Positions 34,385 through 43,772 of a DNA stretch of 64,000 nucleotides are shown piece after piece. The translations under genes were made by a program, and so were the position numbers. The notes below the pieces were generated by a model. That model had not been told where the DNA came from. It did not search any database and saw only the letters and a program-made list of their open reading frames with translations. Each line of letters opens with the position of its first letter. The first letter of the stretch is position 1. Origin of the DNA: Pectobacterium polonicum (GTDB lineage Bacteria; Pseudomonadota; Gammaproteobacteria; Enterobacterales; Enterobacteriaceae); assembly GCF_005497185.1 (NCBI RefSeq), contig NZ_RJTN01000024.1, positions 1-64,000 on the forward strand, given 5' to 3'.

Positions 34385-35475
34385 AGGGCGATACCGACGC
34401 CGTCACCAGCATGCGCCGTCGTTTGGTGCTGGCTCTAGGCGGCATTCTCCTCGTCTGCCAGATGATCAGCGTATTCTGGCTCTGGCACGAAAGCGAAGAA
34501 CAGATTGGTCTGCTAGTTGATAAATCCCTGAGTGCAACCGCTCAAAATATGCAGATCGATCAAGAGATTAATGAGGCAATCGCCTCGCTCAGTATCCCAA
34601 GTCTGGTGATGGTCATCCTGACGTTGCTCATGTGCTTTCAGGCGGTCAGTTGGATCACCCGCCCGCTTTCTCGGCTACAGGAAGAATTGCAGGATCGTAC
34701 TGCTGAAAATCTGGAACCGCTGCCACAACAGAGTGACATTAAAGAAGTTGCAGCCGTCACACACACCATCAACCAGCTTTTTCAACGTCTGGACGAAACG
34801 TTGAAACGCGACAGGCAATTTACTGCCGATGTCGCCCATGAGTTACGAACGCCGCTAGCTGGCATTCGGCTGCATCTGGAATTACACCAGCAGCAACATC
34901 AGATTGATTGCAGCTCACTCATCAAACGTATCGATAAAATGGTCAAAACGGTGGAACAACTCTTACTGCTTGCCCGTGTTGGACAGGATTTCTCGGCAGG
35001 CCACCACGAAAATGTCGCATTCCTGCAAGATGTCATCTTTCCCATGCAGGATGAACTGGCCGAGATGCTGCAAAAACGTCAACAAAGGCTGAAATGGGTA
35101 TTACCGCGAGAAGATATCACTCTGCGCGGTGATGCTACGTTACTCCAGTTACTGTTACGTAATTTGGTAGAGAACGCCTATCGCTATAGCCCTGAAGAAA
35201 GTCAGATTACAGTGAGCCTTAACACCCAACAACATGTTGAATTACAGATCGAAGATGAAGGGCCGGGTATCGATGAAAGCAAAGTCGGTGAATTGAGTAA
35301 GGCGTTTGTACGAATGGACAGCCGCTATGGCGGTATCGGCCTCGGGCTGAGTATCGTTACGCGCATTGCCCAATTGCACGATGGGAAATTTTTTCTCAGT
35401 AATCGACCGCAAGGTCCTGGTGCACTCGCACGGGTAGTACTAACCACGCCTGATGACTACCCAGATTCAGCCTGA
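34381..35475 (+). CDS. pmrB: PmrB/BasS sensor histidine kinase
   Basis: PmrB senses Fe(III), Al(III) or low pH and phosphorylates PmrA. The 364-aa protein has TM1 (about 14-35), a short periplasmic loop (36-70), TM2 (about 72-89), a HAMP segment, the H-box with H153 in [11 protein letters not shown], the N-box [12 protein letters not shown], and the G-boxes DEGPGID and GIGLGLSIV. The loop keeps an ExxE metal-binding motif (ESEE, 37-40), like the iron-sensing motif of Salmonella PmrB. In Pectobacterium this system is reported to affect virulence and the response to acid and iron. Confidence 0.95.
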   Translation: MKGDTDAVTSMRRRLVLALGGILLVCQMISVFWLWHESEEQIGLLVDKSLSATAQNMQIDQEINEAIASLSIPSLVMVILTLLMCFQAVSWITRPLSRLQEELQDRTAENLEPLPQQSDIKEVAAVTHTINQLFQRLDETLKRDRQFTADVAHELRTPLAGIRLHLELHQQQHQIDCSSLIKRIDKMVKTVEQLLLLARVGQDFSAGHHENVAFLQDVIFPMQDELAEMLQKRQQRLKWVLPREDITLRGDATLLQLLLRNLVENAYRYSPEESQITVSLNTQQHVELQIEDEGPGIDESKVGELSKAFVRMDSRYGGIGLGLSIVTRIAQLHDGKFFLSNRPQGPGALARVVLTTPDDYPDSA

Positions 35476-35546
35476 AGAACACCAATAGAAGATCTACGTC
35501 AAAATAGCACCGCGACGACACATCCCTGTGCAGAAGCCTTATCCCA

Positions 35547-36818
35547 TTATTGATACACAGGATAGCGGCGGCACAGTGCTACCACCTGCTCACGAACGCG
35601 ATCGCGTATCGTCGTTAATTCTTCATTTCCGGCACCCAGTCCATCCAGCACATCACATAACCATCCCGCCAATTGCTCACACTCCGCCACACCGAAACCG
35701 CGCGTCGTCACAGCTGGCGTACCAATACGCAGACCCGAGGTAACAAAAGGCGAACGCGGGTCGTTAGGCACCGAATTCTTATTTGCCGTGATATAAGCCT
35801 CGCTCAGCGCAGCATCGGCATCCTTACCGGTATACGGCTTGTCGGATAGATCGATCAGCAGCAAGTGGTTGTCGGTACCACCGGAGACGATCTTGTAACC
35901 ACGCTGCTGGAGGATACGCGCCATTGCCCGGGCATTGGCCACCACTTGACGTTGATAAACCGTGAAATCAGGGCGTAACGCTTCCTTGAAGGCTACCGCT
36001 TTAGCCGCAATGATATGCATCAATGGGCCACCTTGAATGCCGGGGAACACAGCGGAATTCAGCTTTTTGTAAAAATCCTCACTCTGCCCCTTGGCCAAAA
36101 TAATGCCACCACGCGGGCCGCGCAGGGTTTTATGGGTCGTACTGGTGACGACATGTGCGTGAGGAAGCGGGTTCGGGTATTCACCTGCGGCCACCAAACC
36201 TGCGACATGCGCCATATCCACCCAAAAGATCGCGCCCACCTTGTCAGCAATCGCGCGCATCCGCGCCCAGTCCTTGTGACGTGAATAGGCGGAGAACCCG
36301 CCTATCAGCATTTTTGGCCGAGTTTCCAAGGCAATACGCTCCATTTCGTCATAGTCGATAAGCCCTGTTTCAGGGTCCAGACCATAAGGTACGATCTTGT
36401 AGTGGCGACCAGAGAAATTGGAGGGGTTACCGTGAGTCAAATGCCCGCCTTGAGCCAGATTCATCCCCATCACGGTGTCACCGGGGTTAGTCAGTGCCAG
36501 AAACACGGCCGCATTAGCCTGAGCACCAGCATGGGGCTGAACGTTAGCGTAATCGCAGTCAAACAGCGCTTTGGCCCGTTCGATAGCCAGACGTTCGGCT
36601 ACGTCTACATACTCGCAGCCGCTGTAGTAGCGCTTTCCGGGGTAACCTTCTGCATATTTGTTGGTGAACACAGAATTCTGGATAGCCATCACCAGCGGAC
36701 TGGCATAGTTCTCTGAAGCGATAAGTTCAATATGGGTTTCCTGACGATTTTCTTCATGCAGGATGGCATCGGCCAACTCGGGGTCGAAATCCGTGAGAGT
36801 CAAAGAGGTGTCATACAT
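35547..36818 (-). CDS. glyA: Serine hydroxymethyltransferase, accessory paralogue
   Basis: SHMT interconverts serine and glycine with THF and PLP. The 423-aa protein has [20 protein letters not shown] (about 53-72), HLTHG and the PLP lysine K230 in [13 protein letters not shown]. It looks unlike the usual enterobacterial GlyA. ATG is at 36818, 34 bp after the yggS-like gene. The C-terminal stretch [26 protein letters not shown] and the [12 protein letters not shown] segment are closer to pseudomonad-type SHMTs, so this is probably a second, transferred copy beside the housekeeping glyA elsewhere. Its substrate could also be another beta-hydroxy amino acid such as threonine or a D-serine analogue; the sequence does not decide this. 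Confidence 0.88.
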   Translation of the reverse strand: MYDTSLTLTDFDPELADAILHEENRQETHIELIASENYASPLVMAIQNSVFTNKYAEGYPGKRYYSGCEYVDVAERLAIERAKALFDCDYANVQPHAGAQANAAVFLALTNPGDTVMGMNLAQGGHLTHGNPSNFSGRHYKIVPYGLDPETGLIDYDEMERIALETRPKMLIGGFSAYSRHKDWARMRAIADKVGAIFWVDMAHVAGLVAAGEYPNPLPHAHVVTSTTHKTLRGPRGGIILAKGQSEDFYKKLNSAVFPGIQGGPLMHIIAAKAVAFKEALRPDFTVYQRQVVANARAMARILQQRGYKIVSGGTDNHLLLIDLSDKPYTGKDADAALSEAYITANKNSVPNDPRSPFVTSGLRIGTPAVTTRGFGVAECEQLAGWLCDVLDGLGAGNEELTTIRDRVREQVVALCRRYPVYQ

Positions 36819-36852
36819 GGGGCATCATCCTAATACGTTAATCATGGTTTTT

Positions 36853-37665
36853 TTAAAGACTTGCTTCTGTGCTGGTTTCATTAGGCCAGTAGTAGCTATC
36901 CGGAAGAGGACGCGCCCCGAAGATGGCCTGACCGACACGTACGACAGTGGCACCTTCCTCAATAGCTATTTCAAAATCGCCGGACATCCCCATGGATAAT
37001 TCATCCAGCCCGACGCCGACAGGCGCGTTTTGCTGCAACCAGTCGCGCAGATTACGCAGCCGAATAAAACACTGACGCACACGTTCAGCCTCGTTGGAAA
37101 ACAGCGCCAGCGTCATGAGCCCACGCACACGTAACGTAGGGAATGCGGGAAGCGCCTGAATAAAAGCGGGTACGTCTTCAGGAGACAGGCCGTACTTACT
37201 GGCCTCGCCGGAGGTATTAACCTGCACGAATACATCCAGCGAACGTCCTTCAACGTGTAAGCGGCGATCCAACGCTTCAGCCAGTCGCAGGCTATCCAAT
37301 GCCTGAAATTCGGTAGCGAAGCGCGCCACCAGCTTAGCCTTATTGGTTTGCAGGTGGCCAATGACCGACCACTGTAAGTCGGCTAAGTCCTGCATAGCTT
37401 CCCATTTGCGGTACGCCTCCTGCACCTTGTTCTCACCCAATATCCGGCAACCCGCCATATAGGCCATACGCAGGCGGTTTTCCGGTTTAGTTTTGCTGAC
37501 TGGCAGCAGTCGCACCGTTGCAGGATCGCGGCCGACGCGGTGACAGGCCGCCGCGATGCGCACCTGTACCGCCGCCAGATTACGTTGGAAATCCTCAACC
37601 GTGGCGGCTTCGGGATAGCGACCATGGCTGTCGTGGCGAGTTGGTGTATCGGAAGATATCGGCAT
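36853..37665 (-). CDS. YggS/PLPBP-family PLP-binding protein, accessory paralogue
   Basis: PLP-homeostasis protein of the YggS family, a TIM-barrel like the alanine racemase N-domain without racemase activity. The 270-aa product has K58 in LPVSKTKP as the PLP lysine, GENKVQEA (about 77-84), HFIGxLQTNK-type sequence as SVIGHLQTNKAK, and LSMGMSGDFEIAIEEGATVVRVGQAIFG near the C-terminus. A ~22-residue hydrophilic N-terminal extension is longer than in E. coli YggS (234 aa). It is the first gene of a likely operon with the SHMT and is divergent from the MocR regulator (103 bp). Confidence 0.85.
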   Translation of the reverse strand: MPISSDTPTRHDSHGRYPEAATVEDFQRNLAAVQVRIAAACHRVGRDPATVRLLPVSKTKPENRLRMAYMAGCRILGENKVQEAYRKWEAMQDLADLQWSVIGHLQTNKAKLVARFATEFQALDSLRLAEALDRRLHVEGRSLDVFVQVNTSGEASKYGLSPEDVPAFIQALPAFPTLRVRGLMTLALFSNEAERVRQCFIRLRNLRDWLQQNAPVGVGLDELSMGMSGDFEIAIEEGATVVRVGQAIFGARPLPDSYYWPNETSTEASL

Positions 37666-37768
37666 CAGCCTAACTCCTGATGAAGAGGATGAATGGGTTG
37701 TGAAACGTATTTATAGATTTAAAATAGCCGGATGTTCCCCACCATTTTTTTGATAATAGGCAGACCAA

Positions 37769-39262
37769 TTGTTCAAACACGCCCAGCTTGAATCGGTCAA
37801 AGCCTGGATTGGCAATCCTACGCACGATGCTTTACCCCTGCATGCTCGTATCCAGCGTGCGATTCGTCAGCTCATCCTCGATGGTATCCTCGACGTGGGA
37901 AAATCCTTACCCGCCTCACGCGCACTAGCGACATCACTCGGGGTTTCGCGTGATACGGTCGAATCGGCTTACAGCCAGCTTCATGCAGAAGGGTTCATTG
38001 AGCGTCGTGTTGGCAGCGGCAGTTTCGTGTCGGAACGGGCAAAGCGTCTGTCAGGACGTGGCAAAGCCCGGAAAGCAGGAGATAGCAAAGCAGAACTGCG
38101 CCTCAGCCAACGTGGCAGCGCCATGTTCCAGAATGGCGGTGTACGTGATTTCATCGTACCGCGCGCGTTCGCGCCCGGCGTGCCGGAAACACGTAATTTT
38201 CCTCTCCAGACCTGGGAACGGTTGGAACGGCAGGTGCTAAAAGAATATGGCACTCAGGCGCTGCTACACAGCCCACCGCAGGGTATGGAAGCGCTGAGAC
38301 GAGCCATCGCAGACTATGTCAATCTTGAACGAGGAGCCCGTGCCACACCTGATCGTGTGTTGGTGTTGACCAGTTCCCAGCAAGCGTTAACTCTCTGCGC
38401 GAATGTGCTGATGGATGCTGGCGATCGGATCTTCCTTGAAGATCCCGTGTACCACGGCGCACGCAAGGCTTTTGAGGCTGCCGGGCTCGCGTGCGTACCG
38501 ATACCGTTAGATGCCGATGGCTTGCAGGTCGATCGCCTGCTTGAAGCAAGCAGCGACCATCATACGCCCGCCAAAGCCGTATTCCTGACGCCATCACACC
38601 AGTTTCCAACCGGTGCGACGCTGGCGCTAGATCGAAGGCTGGCCGTTATCGAATGGGCCAGGCAGTACAAAAGCTGGATTATTGAAGACGACTACGACAG
38701 CGAGTTTCACTACGCGGGTAAACCCACTGCCTGCGTACAGGGACTCGATCCGCACGATCGCACGATCTATATCGGCACCTTCACCAAATCGCTGTTTCCC
38801 GGCCTGCGCATCGGCTACATGGTACTGCCGCCGCAGTTGATCGCACCGATGACCGTGGGCCGTACCTTGATGGATGGGCACAGCGCACCGATTCCACAGC
38901 TCACGCTGGCACGTTTCATTGAAGGTGGCCACTTCGGTGCCCATGTGCGCACGATGCGTACCATTTACGCAGAACGCCGCGATGCGTTGGCACATCTGGT
39001 TCGCCAGCATTTGGCTGATTTCGTAGAGCCACGAGTGCCGACTGGAGGTATGCAGATGCCCTGTATCTTCATTCGAGACATCCCAGAGCACGATGCGGTG
39101 GAGTCTGCACGCCGAGCCGGTATCGATCTACTGGGGCTGACAGCGCTGCATGCGTCGGGCCAGCATAAAGCTGGTTTCCTCATGGGATTTGCGGCCCACG
39201 CTCCGCATGAACTGGACATTGCCGTCAAGACGTTGGCAAAGGTGCTACGTGCGCTGTGCTGA
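37769..39262 (+). CDS. MocR/GabR-family PLP-dependent transcriptional regulator
   Basis: A chimera of a GntR winged helix (about 20-95: PASRALATSLGVSRDTVESAYSQLHAEGFIERRVGSGSFV) and an aminotransferase fold-type I domain (about 130-495). The domain holds the PLP-site sequences LEDPVYHGARKAF, IEDDYDSEFHYAGKP and GTFTKSLFPGLRIGY, with the probable PLP lysine in TKS. The 497-aa frame starts at TTG 37769; a stop lies four codons upstream and no ATG or GTG is available nearby, so TTG is the only reasonable start. Members of this family (PdxR, GabR, DdlR) activate divergent genes in response to PLP or an amino acid; here the natural targets are the yggS-like and SHMT genes. Confidence 0.9.
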   Translation: MFKHAQLESVKAWIGNPTHDALPLHARIQRAIRQLILDGILDVGKSLPASRALATSLGVSRDTVESAYSQLHAEGFIERRVGSGSFVSERAKRLSGRGKARKAGDSKAELRLSQRGSAMFQNGGVRDFIVPRAFAPGVPETRNFPLQTWERLERQVLKEYGTQALLHSPPQGMEALRRAIADYVNLERGARATPDRVLVLTSSQQALTLCANVLMDAGDRIFLEDPVYHGARKAFEAAGLACVPIPLDADGLQVDRLLEASSDHHTPAKAVFLTPSHQFPTGATLALDRRLAVIEWARQYKSWIIEDDYDSEFHYAGKPTACVQGLDPHDRTIYIGTFTKSLFPGLRIGYMVLPPQLIAPMTVGRTLMDGHSAPIPQLTLARFIEGGHFGAHVRTMRTIYAERRDALAHLVRQHLADFVEPRVPTGGMQMPCIFIRDIPEHDAVESARRAGIDLLGLTALHASGQHKAGFLMGFAAHAPHELDIAVKTLAKVLRALC

Positions 39263-39342
39263 TGATGGGTAGCAGGTAGTAGATGACAGATAGGTGCCGT
39301 CACGGTTAACGGGAAAGGGATTCAATTGCAGGGAAGTATGGT

Positions 39343-39367
39343 GAAAACCGCAGGCCAGTGCCTGCGG
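39343..39367 (-). terminator. Terminator after fkpA
   Basis: CCGCAGG (39348-39354) and CCTGCGG (39361-39367) pair over 7 bp with a 6-nt loop; on the minus strand the stem is followed by TTTTC. It lies 24 bp after the fkpA stop and also faces the convergent MocR gene. Confidence 0.7.
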
Positions 39368-39390
39368 TCATATTGCTACTATCGCGATGC

Positions 39391-40209
39391 TTACTTAGCG
39401 GCTTTCTCTTCGGCTGCTGGTTTTTCAGCTTTCGCATCATCCGCTGCTTTCAGGTCAGCTTCAGATTTGATGTCCAACAGTTCAACGTCAAACACCAGTG
39501 TGGAGTTAGCTGGAATACCAGGCACGCCGTTTTCGCCATAGGCCAGCGCTGGTGGGATAGCCAGCTTAATTTTGCCGCCTTTCTTAACGTGCTTCAGACC
39601 TTCAGTCCAACCTGGGATCACACCGTCCAGACGGAAAGAAAGCGGCTCACCACGTTTGTAGGAGTTATCGAACTCGCTACCGTCAACCAGCGTACCTTTG
39701 TAGTTAACGACTACGGTATCACTGTCTTTCGGTGCGCTGCCGCTACCTTCTTTCTCAACCTGATACAGAAGGCCAGATTCAGTTTTCTTCACGCCTTTTT
39801 CTTTGGCGAAAGTTTCAAGATACTTCGTGCCTTTATCAGCGTTATCTTTCGCATCTTGCTTCATTTTGGCTTCAGCAGCAGCTTTTACTTTGCCTTCAAA
39901 ACCTTGCAGCGTTTTCTCGATTTCTTCGTCAGTCAACTTGCTCTTGTCAGCAAACGCATCTTGCACACCAGCAATCAGCTGTTCTTTATCCAGCTTGATA
40001 CCTAACTTTTCTTGCTCTTTCAGAGAGTTATCCATGTAACGCCCTAAAGAAGCACCTAGTGCATAAGCCGCTGCCTGCTCATCGCTTTTGAATTTGGCTG
40101 CCGCAGCATTGTCAGATGCCTGCGCCTTGTCTGCTGCCAAGACCTGACCTGCGTTCAGAGCCAGAGCCATCGTTGTTGCTAACAGCGTTACTTTAAACAG
40201 TGATTTCAT
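39391..40209 (-). CDS. fkpA: FkpA, periplasmic FKBP-type peptidyl-prolyl isomerase and chaperone
   Basis: FkpA helps fold envelope proteins. The 272-aa precursor has a signal peptide (MKSLFKVTLLATTMALALNA..., likely cut after ...VLA near residue 26), an N-terminal helical dimerisation domain (about 40-140) and a C-terminal FKBP domain with VVVNYKGTLVDGSEFDNSY and PLSFRLDGVIPGWTEGL. ATG 40209 is preceded by GGAG; an ATG five codons upstream is also open. A 7-bp hairpin (CTGGAGC/GCTCCAG, 40225-40243) lies just before the ribosome-binding site and could tune translation. E. coli FkpA is 270 aa and is controlled by sigma-E; I could not identify a sigma-E promoter here. Confidence 0.95.
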   Translation of the reverse strand: MKSLFKVTLLATTMALALNAGQVLAADKAQASDNAAAAKFKSDEQAAAYALGASLGRYMDNSLKEQEKLGIKLDKEQLIAGVQDAFADKSKLTDEEIEKTLQGFEGKVKAAAEAKMKQDAKDNADKGTKYLETFAKEKGVKKTESGLLYQVEKEGSGSAPKDSDTVVVNYKGTLVDGSEFDNSYKRGEPLSFRLDGVIPGWTEGLKHVKKGGKIKLAIPPALAYGENGVPGIPANSTLVFDVELLDIKSEADLKAADDAKAEKPAAEEKAAK

Positions 40210-40491
40210 CCATTTCTCCAGCATCTGGAGCGACGTGCTCCAGCCATCATTAAAATAAATTCGCGCCTACTATAACTGTGCGGACGAAGACAACACAACG
40301 ACACACTCGACAATCCTTTGATAAAAAATGTCAGGACGCTTTTCCGACATCATTTGTATCGCCCTAAGGCCATCCGGCAACGATATGCCCCATTTCGGAT
40401 ACTGCATTGCGCCCTACTGCGACCGTTTTTACTACCAGAAGTTTCCGCTTTCTGACAAACTCGCAGGTAACAAGAAGTAAGGGGAATACCG

Positions 40492-40710
40492 ATGTCACCA
40501 TCAGCACTCGAAGAACGGCTTGAACAGTTGGAAAGCCGACAGGCCTTTCAGGAATTAACCATAGAAGAGCTTAACCAAACGGTTATTCAACACGAGCGAG
40601 AAATTAGCCGCCTGCGTGAACACGTCCGTCTACTCACCGACAGGCTGCGCAACCAGCAAACGTCGCTTGTCGCTCCTCAGTCGGAAGAAACGCCGCCGCC
40701 ACATTACTGA
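40492..40710 (+). CDS. slyX: SlyX protein
   Basis: A 72-aa highly charged protein, almost entirely a predicted coiled coil (residues about 4-56: [19 protein letters not shown]... with heptad leucines), followed by a flexible tail ending PPPHY. It matches the SlyX family and its position next to fkpA and slyD. No function is established. GTAAGGGG lies just upstream of ATG 40492. Confidence 0.92.
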   Translation: MSPSALEERLEQLESRQAFQELTIEELNQTVIQHEREISRLREHVRLLTDRLRNQQTSLVAPQSEETPPPHY

Positions 40711-40745
40711 ACCTGACATAGCGAGGTTCACCACCGGCCAGATAT

Positions 40746-40788
40746 AAAAAAACCTCAGGTGATATTCATCAACCTGAGGTTTTTTTTA
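40746..40788. terminator. Bidirectional terminator between slyX and slyD
   Basis: AACCTCAGGT (40752-40761) and ACCTGAGGTT (40773-40782) form a perfect 10-bp stem with an A-run before and T-run after. It serves slyX on the plus strand and slyD on the minus strand, which converge here. Confidence 0.93.
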
Positions 40789-40823
40789 TGACAGTATTCG
40801 GCCGTCGTATGCGCTACGACCGA

Positions 40824-41408
40824 TTAGTGGCAACCGCATCCACCGTGGCCGCCGCAGCCGCCTTTACCGTGTTGGTGATCATGGTCATGATCGTGGTCAT
40901 GGCCGTGACCGCCGCAGCAACCATCACCATGTTCATGATCGTGTTCGCCATGAACGTGGCCGTGTGCCAATTCTTCTTCCGTCGCTTCACGAATGGCAAT
41001 CACTTCAACATGGAAGCTCAGGTTTTGGCCTGCCAGCATATGGTTGCCGTCGACAACAACGTGGTCATCTTCAACTTCGGTGATTTCAACTGGAACTGGG
41101 CCCTGATCGGTTTCAGCCAGAAAACGCATACCAACTTGCAGCTCGTCAACGCCCATAAAGACATCTTTCGGTACGCGTTGAACCAGATTCTCGTCATAGT
41201 TGCCGTAAGCGTCGCTGGAACCAATGTTCACATCAAACGTTTCGCCCGCTTCACGGCCTTCCAACGCTGTTTCCAGACCTGAAATCAGGGAACCGTGACC
41301 ATGCAGATAGTCCAACGGTGCGCTCACCGGAGACTCATCAACCAACACACCGTCTTCTGTACGTACCTGATAGGCCAGACTGACCACCAGATCTTTTGCT
41401 ACTTTCAT
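40824..41408 (-). CDS. slyD: SlyD, FKBP-type isomerase and metallochaperone
   Basis: SlyD is a cytoplasmic prolyl isomerase/chaperone that delivers nickel to hydrogenases. The 194-aa protein has the FKBP and inserted-flap domains (about 1-146; LVVSLAYQVRTEDGVLVDESP, NIGSSDAYGNYDENLVQRV) and a metal-binding tail (about 148-194) very rich in H, D, G and C (for example HGHDHDHDHDHQHG). The same histidine-rich tail explains why SlyD contaminates nickel columns. E. coli is 196 aa. ATG 41408 has AGGAG upstream. Confidence 0.97.
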   Translation of the reverse strand: MKVAKDLVVSLAYQVRTEDGVLVDESPVSAPLDYLHGHGSLISGLETALEGREAGETFDVNIGSSDAYGNYDENLVQRVPKDVFMGVDELQVGMRFLAETDQGPVPVEITEVEDDHVVVDGNHMLAGQNLSFHVEVIAIREATEEELAHGHVHGEHDHEHGDGCCGGHGHDHDHDHDHQHGKGGCGGHGGCGCH

Positions 41409-41528
41409 GACATCTCCTACCGTTGGAAATTAAACTGGCGCAAATTGTAGCTGAAAAATATCCCTATGTACCGTCTGGAATCAAAAAACGTCAACGGTTG
41501 ATGACAATGCCATCATGACACTCATCCC

Positions 41529-41723
41529 TTATTCCGGACGGAAGATCCCGATAATATCGCTAGCCTGCGGAGCGGCTGCCGCAGCGGGTTCATCTGCCTG
41601 ACTCTGGCGATACCCGCACTTCACGCACACCACGACCTCGACGTCATCTTCTCGTCCAACCGCCAGCGTGTCCTGAGCCTGACACGTCGGGCACACCGCC
41701 CCTGCAATAAAGCGTTTACGCAT
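41529..41723 (-). CDS. yheV: YheV family zinc-ribbon protein
   Basis: A 64-aa protein with a CPTC...CVKCG zinc-ribbon (C11, C14, C33, C36), then an alanine-rich linker and a conserved IIGIFRPE end. It matches YheV (DUF2387); function is unknown. It is adjacent to slyD and kefB as in E. coli. Confidence 0.9.
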   Translation of the reverse strand: MRKRFIAGAVCPTCQAQDTLAVGREDDVEVVVCVKCGYRQSQADEPAAAAAPQASDIIGIFRPE

Positions 41724-41754
41724 GATAACTCCAATTCATCGCCGTTCTAAAACC

Positions 41755-41960
41755 TAGAACCTATCCCGGTAGGCGTTATTGGCGCAGCCAGTTTGGACAC
41801 GGACAGCGCGCAGAAACCGGAGCGTACACGTAGTACGTGAGGATTTATTCGCTTCGCTCACCCTACGGGCCGCCCCAAGAGGCGTTCAAACGCAATTGCG
41901 TTTGTGCGAGCACTGCCCAGGTTCAAAATGGCAAGTAAAATAGCCTAGAGAATAGGTTCT
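41755..41960. repeat. Palindromic dispersed repeat (MITE-like)
   Basis: The whole 206-bp gap after kefB has an organised inverted structure. Its ends are TAGAACCTATCCCGGTAGGC (41755-41774) and GCCTAGAGAATAGGTTCT (about 41943-41960), i.e. a terminal inverted repeat AGAACCTAT...AGGC with mismatches. Inside are an 18-bp perfect palindrome (41887-41904) and the inverted pair CGTACACGTAGTACGTG. The sequence resembles non-coding repeats that I recall from several enterobacterial genomes, but copy number cannot be checked here. Its end abuts the kefB stop codon. Confidence 0.75.
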
Positions 41961-43771
41961 TACTCGTCGTCCTCATCCCACACGCTGGGTCGACGACGCT
42001 CGCGCAGCATTTCCCGCTGGAAAATATCCTCCAGCTCACGACGCGCCTCTTTCACACGGGAGATTTGTGCAACATCTCCTGTCAGTTGCGGCATCAGTTC
42101 ACGTAGCATACGCATATCAAGACGCCGGAAGTGCTGCTGTGCGCGCATCGCCTGATGGGGATGCATGCCGAGTGTTACCAGTGTTTTCCGCCCCAGTTCC
42201 AACGCACTGGAAAAGGTTTCACGTGAGAAATGCCTCACGCCCGTCTGCAACAGTTCATGGGCTTCAACACGCCCACGCGCCCGCGCCAGAATCTCCAGAT
42301 TCGGAAAATGCTGTTGGCACAGGTGTACAATTTCCATCGTATCTTCCGGCGTATTACAGGTAATCACAATCGAACGTGCTTTGTCCGCACCTGCCGAACG
42401 CAGCAGTTCCAGCTCCGTGGCATCGCCATAATAAACCTTATAGCCATAACTGCGCATCAGGCTGACGGCGCTGATATCCCGCTCAAGAACCGTAATCCGC
42501 ATTTTGTTCGCCATTAATAAACGACTGATCACCTGCCCGAAACGTCCGAAACCCACCACAATCACCTGCGGTTCATCATCCTCGACATAGGGTTTCTCAT
42601 CCGGTACATCCTGCACGTTATAGCGACGCGCCAGAATGCGGTCGATCGCCTGCATCAGCAGCGGTGTCGTCATCATCGATAGCGTCACCGTCACAAGCAG
42701 CAGCGGCAGTTGCTCACCTTTCAATACGTTGAATGAAGCCGCGGCAGAAAACAGCACGAAAGCAAACTCGCCGCCTTGACTCAGCACGCCAGCAAACTGC
42801 AAGCGCTCGGAGCGGCGCATTCGGTTAACCCGCGCGAGGAAATAAAGTACAGCCGCTTTCACCGCCACCAGCACCAACACCGCAACCATAATTTTCACGA
42901 TGTGGGTGTAGAGAATCCCGAGATTCAGCGCCATTCCTACAGAGATAAAGAACAGGCCTAATAACAAACCTTTGAACGGTTCAATCGCGATTTCCAACTC
43001 ATGCCGGTATTCGCTTTCCGCCAGCAGAATCCCGGCGATAAAGGTGCCTAACGCCATGGAAAGCCCTAATGCTTCCATAAACAGCGCAGAGCCGAGCACC
43101 AGCAACAACGCTGCGGCAGTGAATACTTCGCGCACGCCGGATGCCGCAATAAAACGGAACAGCGGACGTACCAGATAGCGGCCACCGATTAACATACCGA
43201 GAAACGCGGCGACCTTCAGGCCAATCCGCTCCCAATCGCCGAAATCACCCTGCACACCAGCCAGAATGGGAATCAGCGCCAGCGCAGGAATCACCGCCAA
43301 ATCCTGAAACAGTAGGACAGAAAAACCAAGTTGGCCGGACTCGCTGCGGTTCATGCCTTTCTCACGCATCAGTTGCAGCGCCATGGCCGTTGACGACATC
43401 GCCAGCCCCACGCCACCAATCAACGCGGACTGCCACGAGAAGTCCGTCAGATACAAGGCTCCGCCTAAAATCAGCGCACTCAGGCCAACCTGAGCCGCCC
43501 CCACGCCGAAGATTGAACGACGCAGCGTCCAGAGCTTGGAGGGATTCAGTTCCAGACCGATGATGAACATCAGGAAAACGACACCCAGCTCCGAGAAATG
43601 CAGGATGGCGTCCACATCGCGAATAAAGCCGAGTCCCCAAGGGCCAATGGCGATCCCGGCGATCAAATAGCCCAATACGGCACCAATTCCTAATCGGGCA
43701 GCGATCGGTACAGCTACTACCGCCACAAACAAAAACAAGACTCCGGCGGTCAGTAGCGCGGAACTCTCCAT
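41960..43771 (-). CDS. kefB: KefB, glutathione-gated potassium/proton antiporter
   Basis: KefB releases K+ and acidifies the cytoplasm when glutathione adducts of electrophiles build up. The 603-aa protein has about 12 membrane segments in residues 5-385 (CPA2 family, with [13 protein letters not shown] and the HELE loop SEYRHELE) and a cytoplasmic KTN/RCK domain ([16 protein letters not shown], about 405-420) that binds GSH and adducts. ATG 43771 starts [15 protein letters not shown], the family N-terminus; the open frame upstream lies in kefG. It starts 1 nt after the kefG stop, and the ancillary subunit KefG is required for full activity. Confidence 0.96.
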   Translation of the reverse strand: MESSALLTAGVLFLFVAVVAVPIAARLGIGAVLGYLIAGIAIGPWGLGFIRDVDAILHFSELGVVFLMFIIGLELNPSKLWTLRRSIFGVGAAQVGLSALILGGALYLTDFSWQSALIGGVGLAMSSTAMALQLMREKGMNRSESGQLGFSVLLFQDLAVIPALALIPILAGVQGDFGDWERIGLKVAAFLGMLIGGRYLVRPLFRFIAASGVREVFTAAALLLVLGSALFMEALGLSMALGTFIAGILLAESEYRHELEIAIEPFKGLLLGLFFISVGMALNLGILYTHIVKIMVAVLVLVAVKAAVLYFLARVNRMRRSERLQFAGVLSQGGEFAFVLFSAAASFNVLKGEQLPLLLVTVTLSMMTTPLLMQAIDRILARRYNVQDVPDEKPYVEDDEPQVIVVGFGRFGQVISRLLMANKMRITVLERDISAVSLMRSYGYKVYYGDATELELLRSAGADKARSIVITCNTPEDTMEIVHLCQQHFPNLEILARARGRVEAHELLQTGVRHFSRETFSSALELGRKTLVTLGMHPHQAMRAQQHFRRLDMRMLRELMPQLTGDVAQISRVKEARRELEDIFQREMLRERRRPSVWDEDDE

Positions 43772-43772
43772 A

